Below, in pieces: positions 48,104 through 58,860 of a DNA stretch of 64,000 nt (positions are counted from its first letter, which is position 1; each line of letters opens with the position of its first letter). The position numbers and the translations under genes are program-made. The notes beneath the pieces were generated by a model that ran no database searches, was not told the origin of the DNA, and saw nothing but the letters and a program-made list of their open reading frames with translations. Origin of the DNA: Acinetobacter tibetensis (GTDB lineage: Bacteria > Pseudomonadota > Gammaproteobacteria > Pseudomonadales > Moraxellaceae); assembly GCF_023824315.1 (NCBI RefSeq), contig NZ_CP098732.1, positions 2,604,001 through 2,668,000 on the forward strand, given 5' to 3'.

Positions 48104-49060
48104 TTATACCGTTGCTTGTTGACCAGAACGATAATCAATGGCTTGATGACGCCAAAATTCACGCAATTGCGCAGTCATTTCCTGCTGATTTTGATCATAA
48201 ATCGTGCCATCAATTTCACGTGCAATCAGGTTGGAAATACTGACCATGGTATCAAACGCATTTTGCACATCATGATGTGGTAACGCCAAGAAAAATGCCA
48301 AGCCTTTGACTTGCTCATTGGCTAAAGTTTCTAAGTCAAACCCAGCAGGCCCCTCATCGGTAATTTGTAAAACAGAAAATGAAAGCTTTTCATGTTCTTC
48401 ATCATAACGATGGAAACATGCCATTTCACCATAGCGTAGACCGTATTTAAGCAACACTTTTAAAGTCTTGTCACCCGTCAATACACGGCGTTCTGGATAA
48501 ATATTGAAAACAATAAATTCTTCTGCCGTTTGTAAAACACTTTCTTCATCGACACGTTGTTGTTCGTGTAAGTGCTCATCTAAAATGCTACTTTCTTCGT
48601 TAAATTCAACAATTTCTGCTTTTTCAATATGATGTGCATTTAAATGTAAACCTTCATCTGCATTCGCCACTGGTGCAGTTTCTTCTACTTTGGCTGTCAC
48701 CTTTGCCTCAACCACAGTCTCTGTTTGTGTTGCTTCTGTCGTGGTTTTGGCATCTGTATTGACGACTGAATCTGTAGCTTGTTGTTTTTCTGTGGCAACT
48801 TTAGGGTCATGCTTTTCTGTGAGATCTGCAACCACTTCAGCATCATTCAGCGTTGGCTCAACGCGTTCTGTTCCTTCTGTTGAGGTCTGCAATTGATCGC
48901 GTACATGACGCGGAATAATTGGAAGCTGACTATCTGAGTTCACCTGCAATTCGCTCTCAAGTGAAGGTGTTGCATTCGCATTTTTTTTAAACAACATGCG
49001 AAAACCGATTAAAATAATGATAACGGCAATAACAATACCGACTATTGTTGTGACTTCCAT
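48104..49060 (-). CDS. zipA: Cell division protein ZipA
   Basis: The 318-aa protein has one N-terminal membrane helix (VGIVIAVIIILIGFRMLF), a charged, Thr/Glu/Val-rich linker (about residues 30-170) and a C-terminal FtsZ-binding domain (FIVFNIYPERRVLTGDKTL in part, GFDLETLANEQVKGLAFFLALP). It anchors FtsZ to the membrane at the septum. Its ATG follows the smc stop by 1 bp, so it is translationally coupled; smc-zipA-ligA is a common gammaproteobacterial order. Confidence 0.94.
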   Translation of the reverse strand: MEVTTIVGIVIAVIIILIGFRMLFKKNANATPSLESELQVNSDSQLPIIPRHVRDQLQTSTEGTERVEPTLNDAEVVADLTEKHDPKVATEKQQATDSVVNTDAKTTTEATQTETVVEAKVTAKVEETAPVANADEGLHLNAHHIEKAEIVEFNEESSILDEHLHEQQRVDEESVLQTAEEFIVFNIYPERRVLTGDKTLKVLLKYGLRYGEMACFHRYDEEHEKLSFSVLQITDEGPAGFDLETLANEQVKGLAFFLALPHHDVQNAFDTMVSISNLIAREIDGTIYDQNQQEMTAQLREFWRHQAIDYRSGQQATV

Positions 49061-49061
49061 A

Positions 49062-52000
49062 TTATGACTCCGCGACTAAACCGTATTCTTTTGCCTGTTC
49101 CAAATTTACGCTAACAAGTTTTGATGTCCCGGGCTCTGGCATCGTTACCCCCAATAAATCAGTTGCCATCGTCATTGCTAGCTTGTTATGTGTAATGTAA
49201 ATGAATTGCACTTGTTCAGAAAGCTCTTTTACCAAATTACAAAAACGACCAACATTGGCATCATCCAAAGGGGCATCAACTTCATCCAGTACGCAGAACG
49301 GTGCTGGATTTAAACGGAAGATGGCAAAAACCAATGCCAATGCAGTCAGCGCCTTCTCTCCTCCAGACAACAATGCCAAGGAACTGTTACGCTTACCTGG
49401 TGGACGTGCCATGAGTTTAACCCCAGATTGCCAATCATCTTCTAAAGTGAGGCAAGCTTCGCCGCCATTAAAAACTTTTGGAAATAATTCCTGCAACTCA
49501 GTATTCACCTGATCAAACGTGGTCATAAATAACTTACGTGTTTCCTGATCAATACTTTTCATTGCAGCTTGAAGTTGTGCAACTGTTTTTTCTAAGTCTT
49601 CAATTTGATGACTCAGTTCATCAAAGCGCTTGGACACTTCTTCATATTCTTCCGAAGCCGCCAGATTGACTGCGCCCAATTTAGCAAATTGTTGTTGAGC
49701 TTTTTCCAATTGGGCCTGATGTGCAACTAAATCAATGTTTAAACCCGTGATTAATTCACTGTCCATCGCTTTCAACTGTTCAGAATAGTGTTGAAAGTCC
49801 GACTTGGCTGCTTGCCATGACAAACGCTTTTCTTCCAGTTCTGTCCGTAAACGTTCATCTTGTTGTTGCTGTTGATGGCGCTGCTCGGTCACTTGCTGTT
49901 GCTTTTGTTGCACACTGTTCAACTCAAGCTGCCATGCATGCCATGTTTTTTGTAATTTCTCGGTTTGCTGAGATTGCTCGGCAAATTGTGACTCCAAACT
50001 CGGAAGTTCTAACTGAACTGGATCCACAAACTTCTTTGCCTGCTCCATCTGCTGAGCAATTTGCTGATTTTGCGTTTTCAGGAAAGAGCTATCTTTTTCC
50101 AACAGTTCAATCTGTTGCTGCGTTTGTGTATTTTGACGGCGCAACACTTCCAGCTCTTGTTGCGACTGTAAACTTTGTTGCTGTGCCAACTCCAATTGCT
50201 CAGTCAACTCATCGAGTTGGAATTGCGTGGTTTTATAGTGTGGTAAAACTTGTTCCAGCTTTAAAGTCAGTGCATGCAAATCAATTTCCAGATCATCCTT
50301 TTGCATGGCATCTTCTTCAAGCTGCTCATCCAACTGTTGCAACTGGTCACGCAATTGTTGTTTCTGAATGGCAAAAGCCTGCACACTACTCTGTAACTTG
50401 GCAATATTCACATCCAACTGTTGGAAAGACTGTTGCTGCTGTTTCAGTAATACTTGCTGTTCTTTGAACTGCATTTGAAGCTGCTGAATCTGTTGTTGTA
50501 GACTCGGTAATTGCTGATCCGCCAGCTCATACTGTGCCTGTAAATTATTCAGCTCAATCTCAATGCTTTCTAAACGAATCCGATGGCTCAGTGCACCTTG
50601 CCCGGCTTGGCTACTTTCATCATAAAGCAAGCCAATGACCCAATCCGCCGCAACCTGATAGCCATCTAAACTTAAGATGGACTGCCCATGCTGAAGCTGA
50701 GATTGGTAAGACAGAGCTTCTCTTAGTGTCGTTGCAATAGCAACCTGATTCCACAATGAATGCTGTGCAGAGGCAATCCAATCTGCCAGACATGGCAATT
50801 CAGCCACTGTAAGTTTACTGCGACCGACGCTCATTTTAAGCTGACGCGCAATGCTCGCTTGAAATTCCGTCTCTGCATCTAGCACTTCAGCCGACAGCCA
50901 CTTGGCAAGGAATTTCTCGATCAATTGGGCATGCGGTTTGCCCTGTTCTGTCAGCTTCAAGGTCTGCATCAATTGCACATTGGCATTGTGTGATTCAGGA
51001 CTTTGCTTGACCAAAAGTTGGGTTAAGTTTTTCTGTTCAGACTGCAACACCTTCATCTCAGATTTTAATTGCAGCACCTGACTCTTTTGCAGAGCAGATT
51101 GTTCCTGTAATTGTTCTAATTGCAGACGCTGCTGCTGAATCATTTGCTCGGATTGTTCAATCTGGGTCTGAAGCAATTGTTTATCTTGCTCCAGTTGTTG
51201 CATATCTTCATGCTGAGTTTGGTTTTGAATCTGAGCGGCTTGCTGTTGCAAAGTTTGTTTTTGTTGTTCTATGCGCACCATATTTTTAGTTAATTGCTCA
51301 GACTGTGCCAGCATTTGCATTTTCTGCTGTTGCTGCTTTTCCACTTGTGCTTTGAGCTGCTCAAACTGCTGCTGCACTCGCTGCTGTTGGGCTTTTAAAT
51401 CTTGATAACTTTGACTTTGTTGCTGATTTAAAACGTCTTGTTGCTGCAATTGTTCAGTTTGATCTTCCTGTTGTTGCAGTAAGGTTTCAAGCTGTAATTC
51501 AATCAGTTGCAAACGCTCTTTGGTTTGTACCTTTTGCTGTTCGAGTTGCGCCAACGTTGAGGTATTTTGCTGAAAAAGTGACTGCTTTTGCTCTAAAGTC
51601 ACTTTCAGCTCAGCCAGTTTTTTCTCAGCTTGCTGCCATTCATTTTGCAATGGTGTCGATTGTTGAATCAGACGCTGAAATAACTCACTGGTCGAACTTA
51701 AATCATGTTCCAAAGTGGTTAAATCTGAACGTACCAATTTAAACTGATCACCCAATTCATTCATTTGCACCGTATATTCCTGCTGCAAACGACTGCTTTG
51801 TTCGCATTGGAAAGACAGCACTTCCACTTTAATGGTCCGAATGGTTTTTTCTAATGCTTTATATTGAATTGCAGTTTCAGACTGACGCTTTAAAGTTTTT
51901 AACTGAGATTTGAGCTCTTGGGCAATATCATCTAAACGAGATAAATTTTGGGTGGTGTGATCTAAGTGTAATAAGGTTTCACGACGGCGCGCCTGATAAC

Positions 52001-52514
52001 GAGATACACCAGCCGCCTCTTCAAGAAACACCCGCATTTCTTCTGGTTTGGCATCAATCAGACGGTTAATCATGCCTTGTTCAATAATGGCATACGAACG
52101 CGGACCTAAACCTGTTCCCAAGAAAATATCGGTAATATCTCGACGACGACATTTGGTCCCGTTTAAAAAATATTCAGACTTGCCATCTCGATTGACCTGA
52201 CGGCGAACCGCCAATTCATTATAGGCATTATAAGCGCCACCCAATTTGCCATAAGTATTTTCAAAACGGAGTTCGACACTAGCAACGCCCACAGGTTTAC
52301 GCTTGGCTGTCCCTGTGAAAATGACATCCTGCATGCTGCCGCCACGGAGTTGGCGCGCATTGGATTCACCCATCACCCAGCGAATGGCATCAATCACATT
52401 GGATTTACCACAGCCGTTCGGTCCCACCACCGCACTGCGGTTGGCTTTGAATTGTAAAGTCGTGCTATCGGCAAAAGATTTGAAGCCTGAAAGTTTTAAA
52501 CTGCTTAAACGCAT
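49062..52514 (-). CDS. smc: Chromosome segregation protein SMC
   Basis: The 1150-aa ATPase organises the chromosome with ScpA and ScpB. The N-terminal head has VVGPNGCGKSNVIDAIRWV (about 29-47) and the C-terminal head LLSGGEKALTALAL plus CVLDEVDAPLDDANV. Between them two coiled coils, extremely rich in Gln (QQQ runs), flank a hinge near residues 510-650 (LADWIASAQHSLWNQV, ILSLDGYQVAADWVIG). It is 9 bp downstream of the GntR regulator gene and 1 bp before zipA. Confidence 0.97.
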   Translation of the reverse strand: MRLSSLKLSGFKSFADSTTLQFKANRSAVVGPNGCGKSNVIDAIRWVMGESNARQLRGGSMQDVIFTGTAKRKPVGVASVELRFENTYGKLGGAYNAYNELAVRRQVNRDGKSEYFLNGTKCRRRDITDIFLGTGLGPRSYAIIEQGMINRLIDAKPEEMRVFLEEAAGVSRYQARRRETLLHLDHTTQNLSRLDDIAQELKSQLKTLKRQSETAIQYKALEKTIRTIKVEVLSFQCEQSSRLQQEYTVQMNELGDQFKLVRSDLTTLEHDLSSTSELFQRLIQQSTPLQNEWQQAEKKLAELKVTLEQKQSLFQQNTSTLAQLEQQKVQTKERLQLIELQLETLLQQQEDQTEQLQQQDVLNQQQSQSYQDLKAQQQRVQQQFEQLKAQVEKQQQQKMQMLAQSEQLTKNMVRIEQQKQTLQQQAAQIQNQTQHEDMQQLEQDKQLLQTQIEQSEQMIQQQRLQLEQLQEQSALQKSQVLQLKSEMKVLQSEQKNLTQLLVKQSPESHNANVQLMQTLKLTEQGKPHAQLIEKFLAKWLSAEVLDAETEFQASIARQLKMSVGRSKLTVAELPCLADWIASAQHSLWNQVAIATTLREALSYQSQLQHGQSILSLDGYQVAADWVIGLLYDESSQAGQGALSHRIRLESIEIELNNLQAQYELADQQLPSLQQQIQQLQMQFKEQQVLLKQQQQSFQQLDVNIAKLQSSVQAFAIQKQQLRDQLQQLDEQLEEDAMQKDDLEIDLHALTLKLEQVLPHYKTTQFQLDELTEQLELAQQQSLQSQQELEVLRRQNTQTQQQIELLEKDSSFLKTQNQQIAQQMEQAKKFVDPVQLELPSLESQFAEQSQQTEKLQKTWHAWQLELNSVQQKQQQVTEQRHQQQQQDERLRTELEEKRLSWQAAKSDFQHYSEQLKAMDSELITGLNIDLVAHQAQLEKAQQQFAKLGAVNLAASEEYEEVSKRFDELSHQIEDLEKTVAQLQAAMKSIDQETRKLFMTTFDQVNTELQELFPKVFNGGEACLTLEDDWQSGVKLMARPPGKRNSSLALLSGGEKALTALALVFAIFRLNPAPFCVLDEVDAPLDDANVGRFCNLVKELSEQVQFIYITHNKLAMTMATDLLGVTMPEPGTSKLVSVNLEQAKEYGLVAES

Positions 52515-52523
52515 AATGTCCTG

Positions 52524-53219
52524 CTAACGTCGTGAACGACGCGCCCATGCTAATTCGATTTGTTTCATGCGTGTTAGAGATTCCAACACCAAGTTACGCA
52601 AGTGTCGACAAAAATCGTCCATAAATAAAGTGGCTTGTTGTGATTTTCGGATTAAAATTGCATCACTCACCAGTTTAAACAACTCAAACGACTCTTGTAA
52701 CTCTCTACGCGAAGTATTTAGGGTTAAGAAGTAACTACGGCGCATGGAAGGTAACAGCTCCTGATAGAAATTCATCAAGTACGGATTTGCCACCATATCT
52801 TGCTGTCGCGCCAAATATTGAAAAATTAAATCATAAAACTTTTCAGTATGCCCCTGACGACATTCTTCTTGAATTTGCTCCATCAAACGTTGGAATTGCT
52901 CTGCTTCATGCTGACGCCACGTTTCCGCAATGCGTTGCACAATTTGCCCAGACAGCATGGCACAACTGTCAAATAACGCTCGCACCTGTTGTGCTGACAT
53001 TTCAGAAACAATTGCACCACGTCGCGGGAAAATCTGAATTAAATGCGTACGCTCTAACAGCAGCAAAGCTTCACGCACCGAACCCCGACTAACATCGAGT
53101 TCTTTGGCAATTCTTAATTCCTGAATTCGCTCACCTTCGACCAATTCGCCACTAATGATCTGCTCACTAATGTGTTTGGCAATTTGCTCCGAGAGGCTCT
53201 CTATTTCTTCTTGTTGCAT
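52524..53219 (-). CDS. GntR-family (FCD) transcriptional regulator
   Basis: The 231-aa protein has a winged helix of GntR type (GERIQELRIAKELDVSRGSVREALLLLE in pieces, then IQIFPRRGAIVSEM) and a helical FCD ligand domain (residues ~75-220). The metal-binding Asp/His set is partly recognisable (MDDFCRHLRNLV), but ligand is unknown. It lies just upstream of smc on the same strand and probably shares its transcript. Confidence 0.9.
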   Translation of the reverse strand: MQQEEIESLSEQIAKHISEQIISGELVEGERIQELRIAKELDVSRGSVREALLLLERTHLIQIFPRRGAIVSEMSAQQVRALFDSCAMLSGQIVQRIAETWRQHEAEQFQRLMEQIQEECRQGHTEKFYDLIFQYLARQQDMVANPYLMNFYQELLPSMRRSYFLTLNTSRRELQESFELFKLVSDAILIRKSQQATLFMDDFCRHLRNLVLESLTRMKQIELAWARRSRR

Positions 53220-53374
53220 ACTTTTCCTATCTTGTTTTTATAAGATGCAATCCACAATACATCACATGACTCATGGAACAGTTTTAACTGATTTCAACCA
53301 TTCCGCGCCATGTCATTGTCAGACAATATTATGTCTAAAAAGCCAATTTAAACAGTAAAAGTCATCATAAATCT

Positions 53375-54184
53375 TTAGAATAATTTTGAAAATCCTTGGT
53401 AAATAAAATAAAGACCTACAGTGGTGAGCAATCCTGAAAAACATCTTTTCAGCATGGTAGCTGACAATTGATGAGCAACTTTCGCACCAAGTTTAGCTGT
53501 GATAAAACTCATCAAACTGATACCTAAAAATGCATAAACATGAATATAACCAATGGTATTCGGTACATCGACCTGTGCTTTGGCACCAAACCACATAAAG
53601 CCTAAAGCGCCTGCCACAGCAATCGGTAAACCACAAGCTGCCGATGTGGCAACCGCCTTTTGCATGACCACCCCATGACGGTTCAAATAAGGCACGGTTA
53701 AGCTGCCACCGCCAATCCCAAAAATAGCGGAAGCAACGCCAATACCTCCCCCTGCTAGCATTTGTTTCGCTGTCGATGGAAGCTGTTGTGAGGTACTCAC
53801 TTGAGCTTTTGCCCCTTTGAACATGCGATAAGCCACCCAAAGTGCAAAAAAACCAATGATCAGTTGTAAGCCCTGACCTGGCAGTAAATCTGCAATTCCT
53901 GCACCTAAGAATGACCCTAAAATTAAGCCAGGCGCCAAGTGACGAAACACTGACCACAGTACCGCACCTTGCTTGTGATGTGCAGACACCGAACTGAATG
54001 AAGTTACAATAATGGTCGCCAAAGAAGTCCCCAATGCCATGTGCATAATGACCGATGGATCATAATGAAGTTGGGTAAATACAATATAGAGGATCGGCAC
54101 AATAATTAAACCGCCACCCACACCAAATAATCCTGCGGTAAATCCTGCGATTGCACCAATCAGTAAATATATGATTAACTCCAT
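53375..54184 (-). CDS. TauE/SafE-family membrane permease
   Basis: The 269-aa protein has about eight membrane helices and two repeats of the family signature (GAIAGFTAGLFGVGGGLIIVP near residue 10 and IGVASAIFGIGGGSLTVPYL near residue 150). Family members move sulfite, sulfoacetate or related organic anions; the substrate here is unknown. It starts 28 bp from divergent birA. Confidence 0.92.
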   Translation of the reverse strand: MELIIYLLIGAIAGFTAGLFGVGGGLIIVPILYIVFTQLHYDPSVIMHMALGTSLATIIVTSFSSVSAHHKQGAVLWSVFRHLAPGLILGSFLGAGIADLLPGQGLQLIIGFFALWVAYRMFKGAKAQVSTSQQLPSTAKQMLAGGGIGVASAIFGIGGGSLTVPYLNRHGVVMQKAVATSAACGLPIAVAGALGFMWFGAKAQVDVPNTIGYIHVYAFLGISLMSFITAKLGAKVAHQLSATMLKRCFSGLLTTVGLYFIYQGFSKLF

Positions 54185-54212
54185 AAATATTTTTCACTAT
54201 GCTCAGATTCAA

Positions 54213-54971
54213 ATGGATGTAGAAACTCGCCAACTACAACAACGACTTCAAGCGGCTCAACAACTTCCTGAAGTCCTGATGCTCAAACCAACCACCGCAT
54301 CAACCAATGATGATGTGCGTGAAATTGCACAAAAAGGCATACAAAGTGCATTGGTGTGTAGTGCCCAACAAACTCAAGGAAGAGGTCAGCGACAACGGCA
54401 ATGGGTGTCACCCGAAGGAAACGTGTATTTAAGCACATTGCTTAATACTCGAACAGCAATAGATGGGCGCTTAGCTTTAGAAGTTGCCTTGAATATTCTA
54501 CATATGCCCAGCCTCGAGCAGTTGAACTTACAAATTAAGTGGCCCAATGATTTGTACAGCGTACAAGGCAAATGGGGCGGTATTCTGATTGAACCCATCA
54601 CACCAAAACAAGTCATTGTCGGTGTTGGACTCAATCTTGCCCCTGTTGCGGATGCTAGTATTGATCAACAAGTCACGTCACTCACAGAGCTAGGACTACA
54701 AGGCACTTCACGCATTGATTTGATTGCTGAACTTTATCTGGCGATTCACCGTGCTGGAGAATGGTTTGATCACCAAAGCTATAATCTAGCAGCACGCTTT
54801 AATCGTTATGCCGCTTTTCAGCAACAAGCCGTCGAGTTTGAACATAGTACAGGGCATTGCGCTGGAACCTTTATTGGCATTCAAGACGATGGTGCGGTAC
54901 TACTTGAAACCGAAGCAGGTATTCAAAGTTTTTACCAAGGTCGTTTACGACTCAGTACAGCAACCCAATAG
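54213..54971 (+). CDS. birA: Biotin--protein ligase BirA, lacking the DNA-binding domain
   Basis: The 252-aa enzyme attaches biotin to acetyl-CoA carboxylase. It has TTASTNDDVR, the biotinyl-AMP loop GRGQRQRQWVSPEGNVYLS, IKWPNDLY, GKWGGILIEP and VGVGLNLAP, with a small C-terminal domain. The N-terminus lacks the ~60-residue winged helix of E. coli BirA, so it is a group I enzyme that should not repress the bio operon. ATG at 54213 is chosen because the upstream ATG (54171) lies inside the divergent tauE-like gene. It is 9 bp before coaX. Confidence 0.94.
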   Translation: MDVETRQLQQRLQAAQQLPEVLMLKPTTASTNDDVREIAQKGIQSALVCSAQQTQGRGQRQRQWVSPEGNVYLSTLLNTRTAIDGRLALEVALNILHMPSLEQLNLQIKWPNDLYSVQGKWGGILIEPITPKQVIVGVGLNLAPVADASIDQQVTSLTELGLQGTSRIDLIAELYLAIHRAGEWFDHQSYNLAARFNRYAAFQQQAVEFEHSTGHCAGTFIGIQDDGAVLLETEAGIQSFYQGRLRLSTATQ

Positions 54972-54980
54972 GATGATGTA

Positions 54981-55727
54981 ATGAAAAGTTTATGGCTCGA
55001 TATTGGTAATACTCGACTCAAATATTGGATTACGCAACACGACCAAGTTGTGGAACATGCTGCTGAGTTACATCTACAATCCCCTGCCGATTTACTGCTC
55101 GGGTTAATTCAACATTTTCAAGGCTTGAACATTCAACACGTCGGGGTTTCCTCGGTTCTAGACCCAGATAATAACCAACGTATTCAGACCATTCTAAAAC
55201 GTTTGGCTGTACCTGTAATTTTTGCCAAAGTGCATACCGAATATGCAGGCTTAAAATGTGGCTACGATGATCCTACGCAGTTAGGGATTGACCGTTGGCT
55301 ACAAGTCTTAGCAGTTGCCAATCACGCGAATCAAAATTATTGTGTGATTAGTTGTGGTACTGCCCTAACCATTGATTTAGCGGATGGATTACAACACCTA
55401 GGCGGCTACATTCTGCCGAATTTGTATTTGCAACGTGATTCCCTGATTCAAAATACCAAAGGCATTAAAATTCCTGATGCTGCTTTTGAAGAACTCAGCC
55501 CGGGGCGAAATACTATTGATGCGGTCCATCATGGCATTTTATTAGGTTTGCTCAGTACCATTGAACGCGTTATGCAACATTCACCGCGACAGCTTGTATT
55601 GACTGGTGGTGATGCTGAATTGTTTGCCCAACATTTACAGCACTATCACCCGATCATTGAAGCAGATTTACTTTTAAAAGGTTTACAACATTATATTCAT
55701 CATCAAACTGAAAGCATCAAAGGCTGA
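54981..55727 (+). CDS. coaX: Type III pantothenate kinase CoaX
   Basis: The 248-aa enzyme starts CoA synthesis. It has the ASKHA fold motifs [13 protein letters not shown] at the start, [43 protein letters not shown] and LTGGDA. Coupled with birA as in Pseudomonas and relatives. Its 3' end overlaps the convergent hydrolase gene by 25 bp. Confidence 0.95.
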   Translation: MKSLWLDIGNTRLKYWITQHDQVVEHAAELHLQSPADLLLGLIQHFQGLNIQHVGVSSVLDPDNNQRIQTILKRLAVPVIFAKVHTEYAGLKCGYDDPTQLGIDRWLQVLAVANHANQNYCVISCGTALTIDLADGLQHLGGYILPNLYLQRDSLIQNTKGIKIPDAAFEELSPGRNTIDAVHHGILLGLLSTIERVMQHSPRQLVLTGGDAELFAQHLQHYHPIIEADLLLKGLQHYIHHQTESIKG

Positions 55728-56281
55728 AGAATCTGCTGCAAGAGTGAAAATTCACTAAAACCATCCTGCTGGGTAAAGTGCCCTGCCTGTTTCACTTCCA
55801 GCAATTGCGCATTCATAAAATGTCCAAATTGCAGCGCAAGCGGAGGTGGAACAACAGGGTCGTTATTGGAAAACAATACGATTCGATGTGCAATTTGACG
55901 GTGTAACACACGACTTTGTAAGGTAGTTTGTTGGATAAATGAATTAAGCTCAGGCTTATGCGGCGGTACAGATTTAAACCCTGCCACACAAATAAGCGCC
56001 TCCATTTTTTGATGGTTTAAATACTGACTCAAATAATGGGCGACAGCTAAGCAACCCAAACTATGTGCTATCACAATACTGTGCTCATTCAGATCTGACA
56101 TCTGCATATCCAATGCTTGTTGCCAAAGATCAAACTCAGGAACATCTGCATCAGGTAAAAAAACCAATTTCGCTACGCCGTGCATAGCTTTGACCTGTTG
56201 TGCTAACCAAGCAAACCAATGGTCTTCTGGTGATGCATGCTCACCATGCACAATAAAAACAGTTTTGGAACAATTCGACAT
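55703..56281 (-). CDS. RBBP9/YdeN-type small alpha/beta hydrolase
   Basis: The 192-aa protein has [18 protein letters not shown], nucleophile Ser in [14 protein letters not shown], Asp in NNDPVVPP and His in [11 protein letters not shown]. It fits the RBBP9/YdeN serine hydrolase family; substrate is unknown. It overlaps the coaX end by 25 bp in convergent orientation. Confidence 0.87.
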   Translation of the reverse strand: MSNCSKTVFIVHGEHASPEDHWFAWLAQQVKAMHGVAKLVFLPDADVPEFDLWQQALDMQMSDLNEHSIVIAHSLGCLAVAHYLSQYLNHQKMEALICVAGFKSVPPHKPELNSFIQQTTLQSRVLHRQIAHRIVLFSNNDPVVPPPLALQFGHFMNAQLLEVKQAGHFTQQDGFSEFSLLQQILQPLMLSV

Positions 56282-56377
56282 AACTACATTTCTTTTTATT
56301 CATTTGCGATCAAATACTAATCACAACTTTTATGGTTTTATATTGATCTTTTGTAGTTTGTTTAAAAATTGAAGACA

Positions 56378-56412
56378 TAAAAAATAGGTGCATCAAGCAC
56401 CTATTTTTTTAT
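56378..56412 (-). terminator. Rho-independent terminator after ffh
   Basis: AAATAGGTGC / GCACCTATTT hairpin with ATCAA loop and A and T runs on both sides, about 15 bp beyond the ffh stop. Confidence 0.92.
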
Positions 56413-56426
56413 TGAAGTATCTTCAA

Positions 56427-57836
56427 TTATTTCTTTTGATCATTGTTGCCGAAGAGTGGTCCCATGCCACCACCGCCACCGAATTGCTTTTGCAAGCCAC
56501 CCAATGAACGCATCATTTTCGCCATGCCCGATGGGTTCGCAAACTTCTTCATCATTTTCGCCATTTGCGCATGTTGTTTGATGAGTTTATTCACTTCAAC
56601 CACATCCATACCACAACCTGCCGCAATACGTTTTTTACGGCTTGGGTTCATCAAGTCTGGGTTACGGCGTTCTTTAATGGTCATCGATTGAATAATCGCT
56701 TCCATTTTCTTCACTTGCTTTTCAGGGTTTGCTTGTGCAATTGCATCTTGAATCCCTGAATTGCTCATGCCAGGCAACTTGTCCAAGAAGCCCATCATGC
56801 CGCCCATTTTGTTCATTTGCTCAAATTGCATCAGCATGTCTTCAAAGTTGAAGCTGCCGCCTTTTTGCAATTTTTTCGCCATTTTTTCGGCTTTTTCTTT
56901 GTCGATTTTGCGTTCAACTTCTTCGACTAAAGAAAGTACGTCACCCATACCCAAAATACGTTGTGCAACACGCTCAGGATGGAATGGCTCTAAGGCATCG
57001 AGCTTTTCGCCCATACCCAAGAATTTAATTGGCTTACCGGTAATTGCGCGAACCGAAAGTGCTGCACCACCGCGGGCATCACCATCGGTTTTGGTTAAAA
57101 TCACGCCTGTAAGCGGTAAAGCATCATTAAAGGCTTTTGCAGTGTTTGCCGCATCCTGACCTGTCATGGCATCAACCACGAATAAGGTTTCAGTCGGCTT
57201 AATCGCAGCGTGTAACTCTTTAATTTCGTCCATCATGTCATCATCGACATGTAAACGACCCGCAGTATCGACAATCAAAACATCCGCAAATTGGATCTTG
57301 GCTTGTTCAATCGCACGATTGGCAATATCAATTGGCTTTTCATTGGCATTCGATTCAAAGAAAATCGCACCAACTTCACCTGCAACCGTTTGCAACTGCT
57401 TAATTGCCGCAGGACGGTAAACATCGGCAGACACCATTGCCACTTTTTTCTTTTGGCGTTCTTGTAAGAAACGCGCTAATTTTGCCGCAGTGGTGGTTTT
57501 ACCTGCACCTTGCAAACCTGCAAGAAGTATAACCACTGGAGGTTTCGCTGCGAGGTCAAGGCTTTCATTGGCCTCGCCCATCATTTTGGTTAATTCGTTA
57601 TAAACAATTTTAACGAAGGCTTGCCCAGGGGATAACTGCGTCATCACTTCCTGGCCTAATGCTTCTTCCTTAACTTTCGCGATGAATTCACGAGTTACAG
57701 GTAACGCAACATCGGCTTCAAGAAGTGCCATACGTACTTCACGTAACGTATCTTTAATATTATCTTCGGTTAGCTGCCCTGAGCCAGTAACATTTCTTAA
57801 ACTCTGCGTGAGTCGTTCTGTTAAGGTATCAAACAT
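56427..57836 (-). CDS. ffh: Signal recognition particle protein Ffh
   Basis: The 469-aa GTPase delivers inner-membrane proteins with 4.5S RNA and FtsY. It has an N domain, G domain (LAGLQGAGKTTTAAKLA, 106-122; DTAGRLHVDD; TKTDGDARGG), and a methionine-rich M domain (FEDMLMQFEQMNKMGGMMG; SRKKRIAAGCGM). It ends with a Gly/Met stretch. It is single-gene, opposite in direction to the ypjD-like gene. Confidence 0.97.
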   Translation of the reverse strand: MFDTLTERLTQSLRNVTGSGQLTEDNIKDTLREVRMALLEADVALPVTREFIAKVKEEALGQEVMTQLSPGQAFVKIVYNELTKMMGEANESLDLAAKPPVVILLAGLQGAGKTTTAAKLARFLQERQKKKVAMVSADVYRPAAIKQLQTVAGEVGAIFFESNANEKPIDIANRAIEQAKIQFADVLIVDTAGRLHVDDDMMDEIKELHAAIKPTETLFVVDAMTGQDAANTAKAFNDALPLTGVILTKTDGDARGGAALSVRAITGKPIKFLGMGEKLDALEPFHPERVAQRILGMGDVLSLVEEVERKIDKEKAEKMAKKLQKGGSFNFEDMLMQFEQMNKMGGMMGFLDKLPGMSNSGIQDAIAQANPEKQVKKMEAIIQSMTIKERRNPDLMNPSRKKRIAAGCGMDVVEVNKLIKQHAQMAKMMKKFANPSGMAKMMRSLGGLQKQFGGGGGMGPLFGNNDQKK

Positions 57837-57974
57837 TGCAAAATCCGCTTAAAATAGCCAGTAGCAAAAAAATCTTTCTTAAAATAGAAAATTTATGCAT
57901 AAGATGCTATAGGATACTGTAGTTCGAGTCGAATTTATATAAATGAATATTCATCATCCTGAAAAAGGTTTGAC

Positions 57975-58784
57975 ATGATTAGTCTTCCCTTGGCTTATAC
58001 CATTTTGGCTTTAATTGCCTATACCACCTCCTTTTGGTATTTATTCCTGCATTTAATGTCGAAACGTGAACCAAACCATTGGTTTATTGGCGTAATTTTG
58101 GGTTTAGGGCTGCTGCTGCATGCAGGGGTGCTTTGCCATGACATGCTTACGCCACTTGGGGTCAATTATGATGTTTTTGTGCTCATGTCCTTTACCTCAG
58201 GTTTAATGCTACTACTGAGTTTAATTTTTAGTACTTATCGCCCGATTCTGGCATTAAATTTAATTGGTATTCCTGTCGCTGCGACAGGGCTGATTTTAGG
58301 CTTCGCCTTTAGTAAGCCTGATCAATTTATTGAACAACACTCAGTCAGTTTAGATATTCATATTATTTTGTCTTTATCGGCCTATGCTGTTTTGCTAATG
58401 GCAACCATTCAGGCGGTAATTTTATGGTTCCAAAACCGTGAGCTGAAAAACAAACAAAAGAAGCGTATTTGGGTTAATTTGCTTCCCTCTTTTCAAGCGA
58501 TGGAATCGTTATTGTTTGATTTAATTCAAACAGGCTTTATTTTACTGACTACAGCATTAGTGTTTGGTTTCTTTACCATTGAAGATTTCTTTGCCCAACA
58601 CTTAGCCCACAAAACCGCGTTCAGTATTATTTCATGGTTTGTCTATGGTTCACTGTTGATTGGGCACTACAAATTTGGTTGGCGCGGGCAAAAAGCCATT
58701 CGCTTTACCCTGATCGGCTTCTTCCTTTTAGCCGTTGGTTTTATTGGTTCTAAGTTTGTACTGGAAATGATTTTAGGAAGATAA
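57975..58784 (+). CDS. ypjD: YpjD/CcsA-like cytochrome c assembly-family membrane protein
   Basis: The 269-aa protein has about eight membrane helices and belongs to the CcsA/HemX-like cytochrome c assembly family (LHAGVLCHDM, HIILSLSAYAVLLMATIQA, HKTAFSIISWFVYGSLLIGHY, GWRGQKAIRFTLIGF). E. coli ypjD has the same position next to ffh. Conserved histidines suggest heme binding, but the function is unclear. Confidence 0.88.
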   Translation: MISLPLAYTILALIAYTTSFWYLFLHLMSKREPNHWFIGVILGLGLLLHAGVLCHDMLTPLGVNYDVFVLMSFTSGLMLLLSLIFSTYRPILALNLIGIPVAATGLILGFAFSKPDQFIEQHSVSLDIHIILSLSAYAVLLMATIQAVILWFQNRELKNKQKKRIWVNLLPSFQAMESLLFDLIQTGFILLTTALVFGFFTIEDFFAQHLAHKTAFSIISWFVYGSLLIGHYKFGWRGQKAIRFTLIGFFLLAVGFIGSKFVLEMILGR

Positions 58785-58860
58785 AGGCATTTTTTCAGTT
58801 TGGCTGATTAAAGATATAGAACATTCTTCATTACGCGAACGAAGAACATCAAAATTCAAT